From NCBI GenBank assembly GCA_020428465.1, contig JAGQMY010000025.1:1-48762 (forward strand): a stretch of DNA of 48,762 nt, in the 5' to 3' direction. This document shows positions 48,598 through 48,762 of the stretch, piece by piece. The notes beneath the pieces were generated by a model, which was not told where the DNA came from, searched no databases, and was given only the letters and a program-made list of their open reading frames with translations. The position numbers were made by a program, and so were the translations under genes. Source of the DNA: Candidatus Saccharimonadota bacterium. Lineage in GTDB: Bacteria; Patescibacteriota; Saccharimonadia; Saccharimonadales; SZUA-47. Position 1 is the first letter of the stretch. Every line of letters starts with the position of its first letter.

Positions 48598-48762
48598 TTG
48601 AGTGACAGTTTGGTATATTCTGTACCGTCACCAAGCTTTGCGGATAAAGTGTATTGAGCGCAACCGAGGGCAGTGCAATCGGACGGTTCGTATATGTAGT
48701 CGCCTCCTTGATTGATAAATTTGCCATCAGGATCGCGCAGAGATTCTTCGTCGAGTCCTGGT
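48594..48762 (-). CDS. Type IV pilin-like protein, C-terminal part (cut by window edge)
   Basis: 55 residues from the right edge to the stop at 48594. The sequence (PGLDEESLRDPDGKF ... YIYEPSDCTALGCAQYTLSAK ... TKLSLN) has the C-terminal pilin pattern: DPDG, a Tyr-rich strand, two Cys (CTALGC), then YTLSAKLGDGTEYTKLSLN. Type IV pili are known in Saccharibacteria and support host contact. The N terminus, with the diagnostic prepilin cleavage site, is outside the window. Confidence 0.65.
   Translation of the reverse strand, partial: PGLDEESLRDPDGKFINQGGDYIYEPSDCTALGCAQYTLSAKLGDGTEYTKLSLN

Overview
The window looks like a contiguous chromosomal fragment from a small-genome, AT-rich member of the Patescibacteria/CPR, most likely Candidatus Saccharibacteria (TM7). 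TGA acts as a stop throughout (for example the ATGA and GTGA overlaps at 3038, 5053 and 2031), which argues against the recoded Gracilibacteria/Absconditabacteria. Gene content fits a host-associated epibiont: two MurF-like ligases and Ddl, sortase with an LPXTG substrate, VIT-type and ZIP-type metal transporters, a type IV pilin at the right edge, and a few actinobacterial-looking genes (WhiB-like, Ni superoxide dismutase). The taxonomic assignment is inference; no rRNA operon is present.

Layout. 119-5598: lemA, a four-helix-bundle ORF framed by heptad repeat arrays, htpX, a membrane protein, ligA and an rdgB-like gene. 5788-12101: tRNA-Ala, two membrane-anchored proteins of unknown function, an alpha/beta hydrolase and two Mur ligases. 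12134-17103: a dioxygenase-like orphan, ddl, whiB-like, leuS. 17210-22539: an RNA-processing and translation block (rpmF missing from simple ORF lists, nusB, Nudix, rnc, rpsP, khpA, trmD) interrupted by orphans and a candidate small RNA. 23255-23955: sodN-sodX. 23947-31142, minus strand: flippase-like membrane protein, GNAT, glmM, carB, carA, with an intrinsic terminator inside the start of carA. 31193-32798: glutaredoxin/ArsR pair, divergent VIT transporter, a structured RNA candidate and tRNA-Gln. 33629-35456: MscS-related membrane protein and a diacylglycerol-kinase-type protein. 35470-42481: a cell-surface locus. 44137-48597: gdhA, Fur-family regulator with divergent ZIP transporter, rmuC, phosphoesterase. 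48594-48762: 3' end of a pilin-like gene.

The most interesting part is the surface locus. A polysaccharide deacetylase carrying a C-terminal dockerin (36361-37866) is followed 1 nt later by a membrane-anchored protein with an N-terminal cohesin (35470-36360). Diverging from them are a 58-residue LPNTG microprotein (38141-38317), a sortase, a processive GT2 polysaccharide synthase, a small membrane protein and a CapA-like protein. I infer an exopolysaccharide synthesis and modification system in which the deacetylase is docked onto the envelope by cohesin-dockerin pairing.

Regulation. Many genes have a TATAAT-like hexamer only 6-7 nt before the start codon, so leaderless mRNAs seem common. 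The ArsR and Fur genes each have palindromes in their promoters; the Fur one resembles the actinobacterial nickel (Nur) box and is shared with the ZIP gene.

Limits: all calls are from reading the sequence and ORF translations by eye. No database search, structure prediction or folding program was run.
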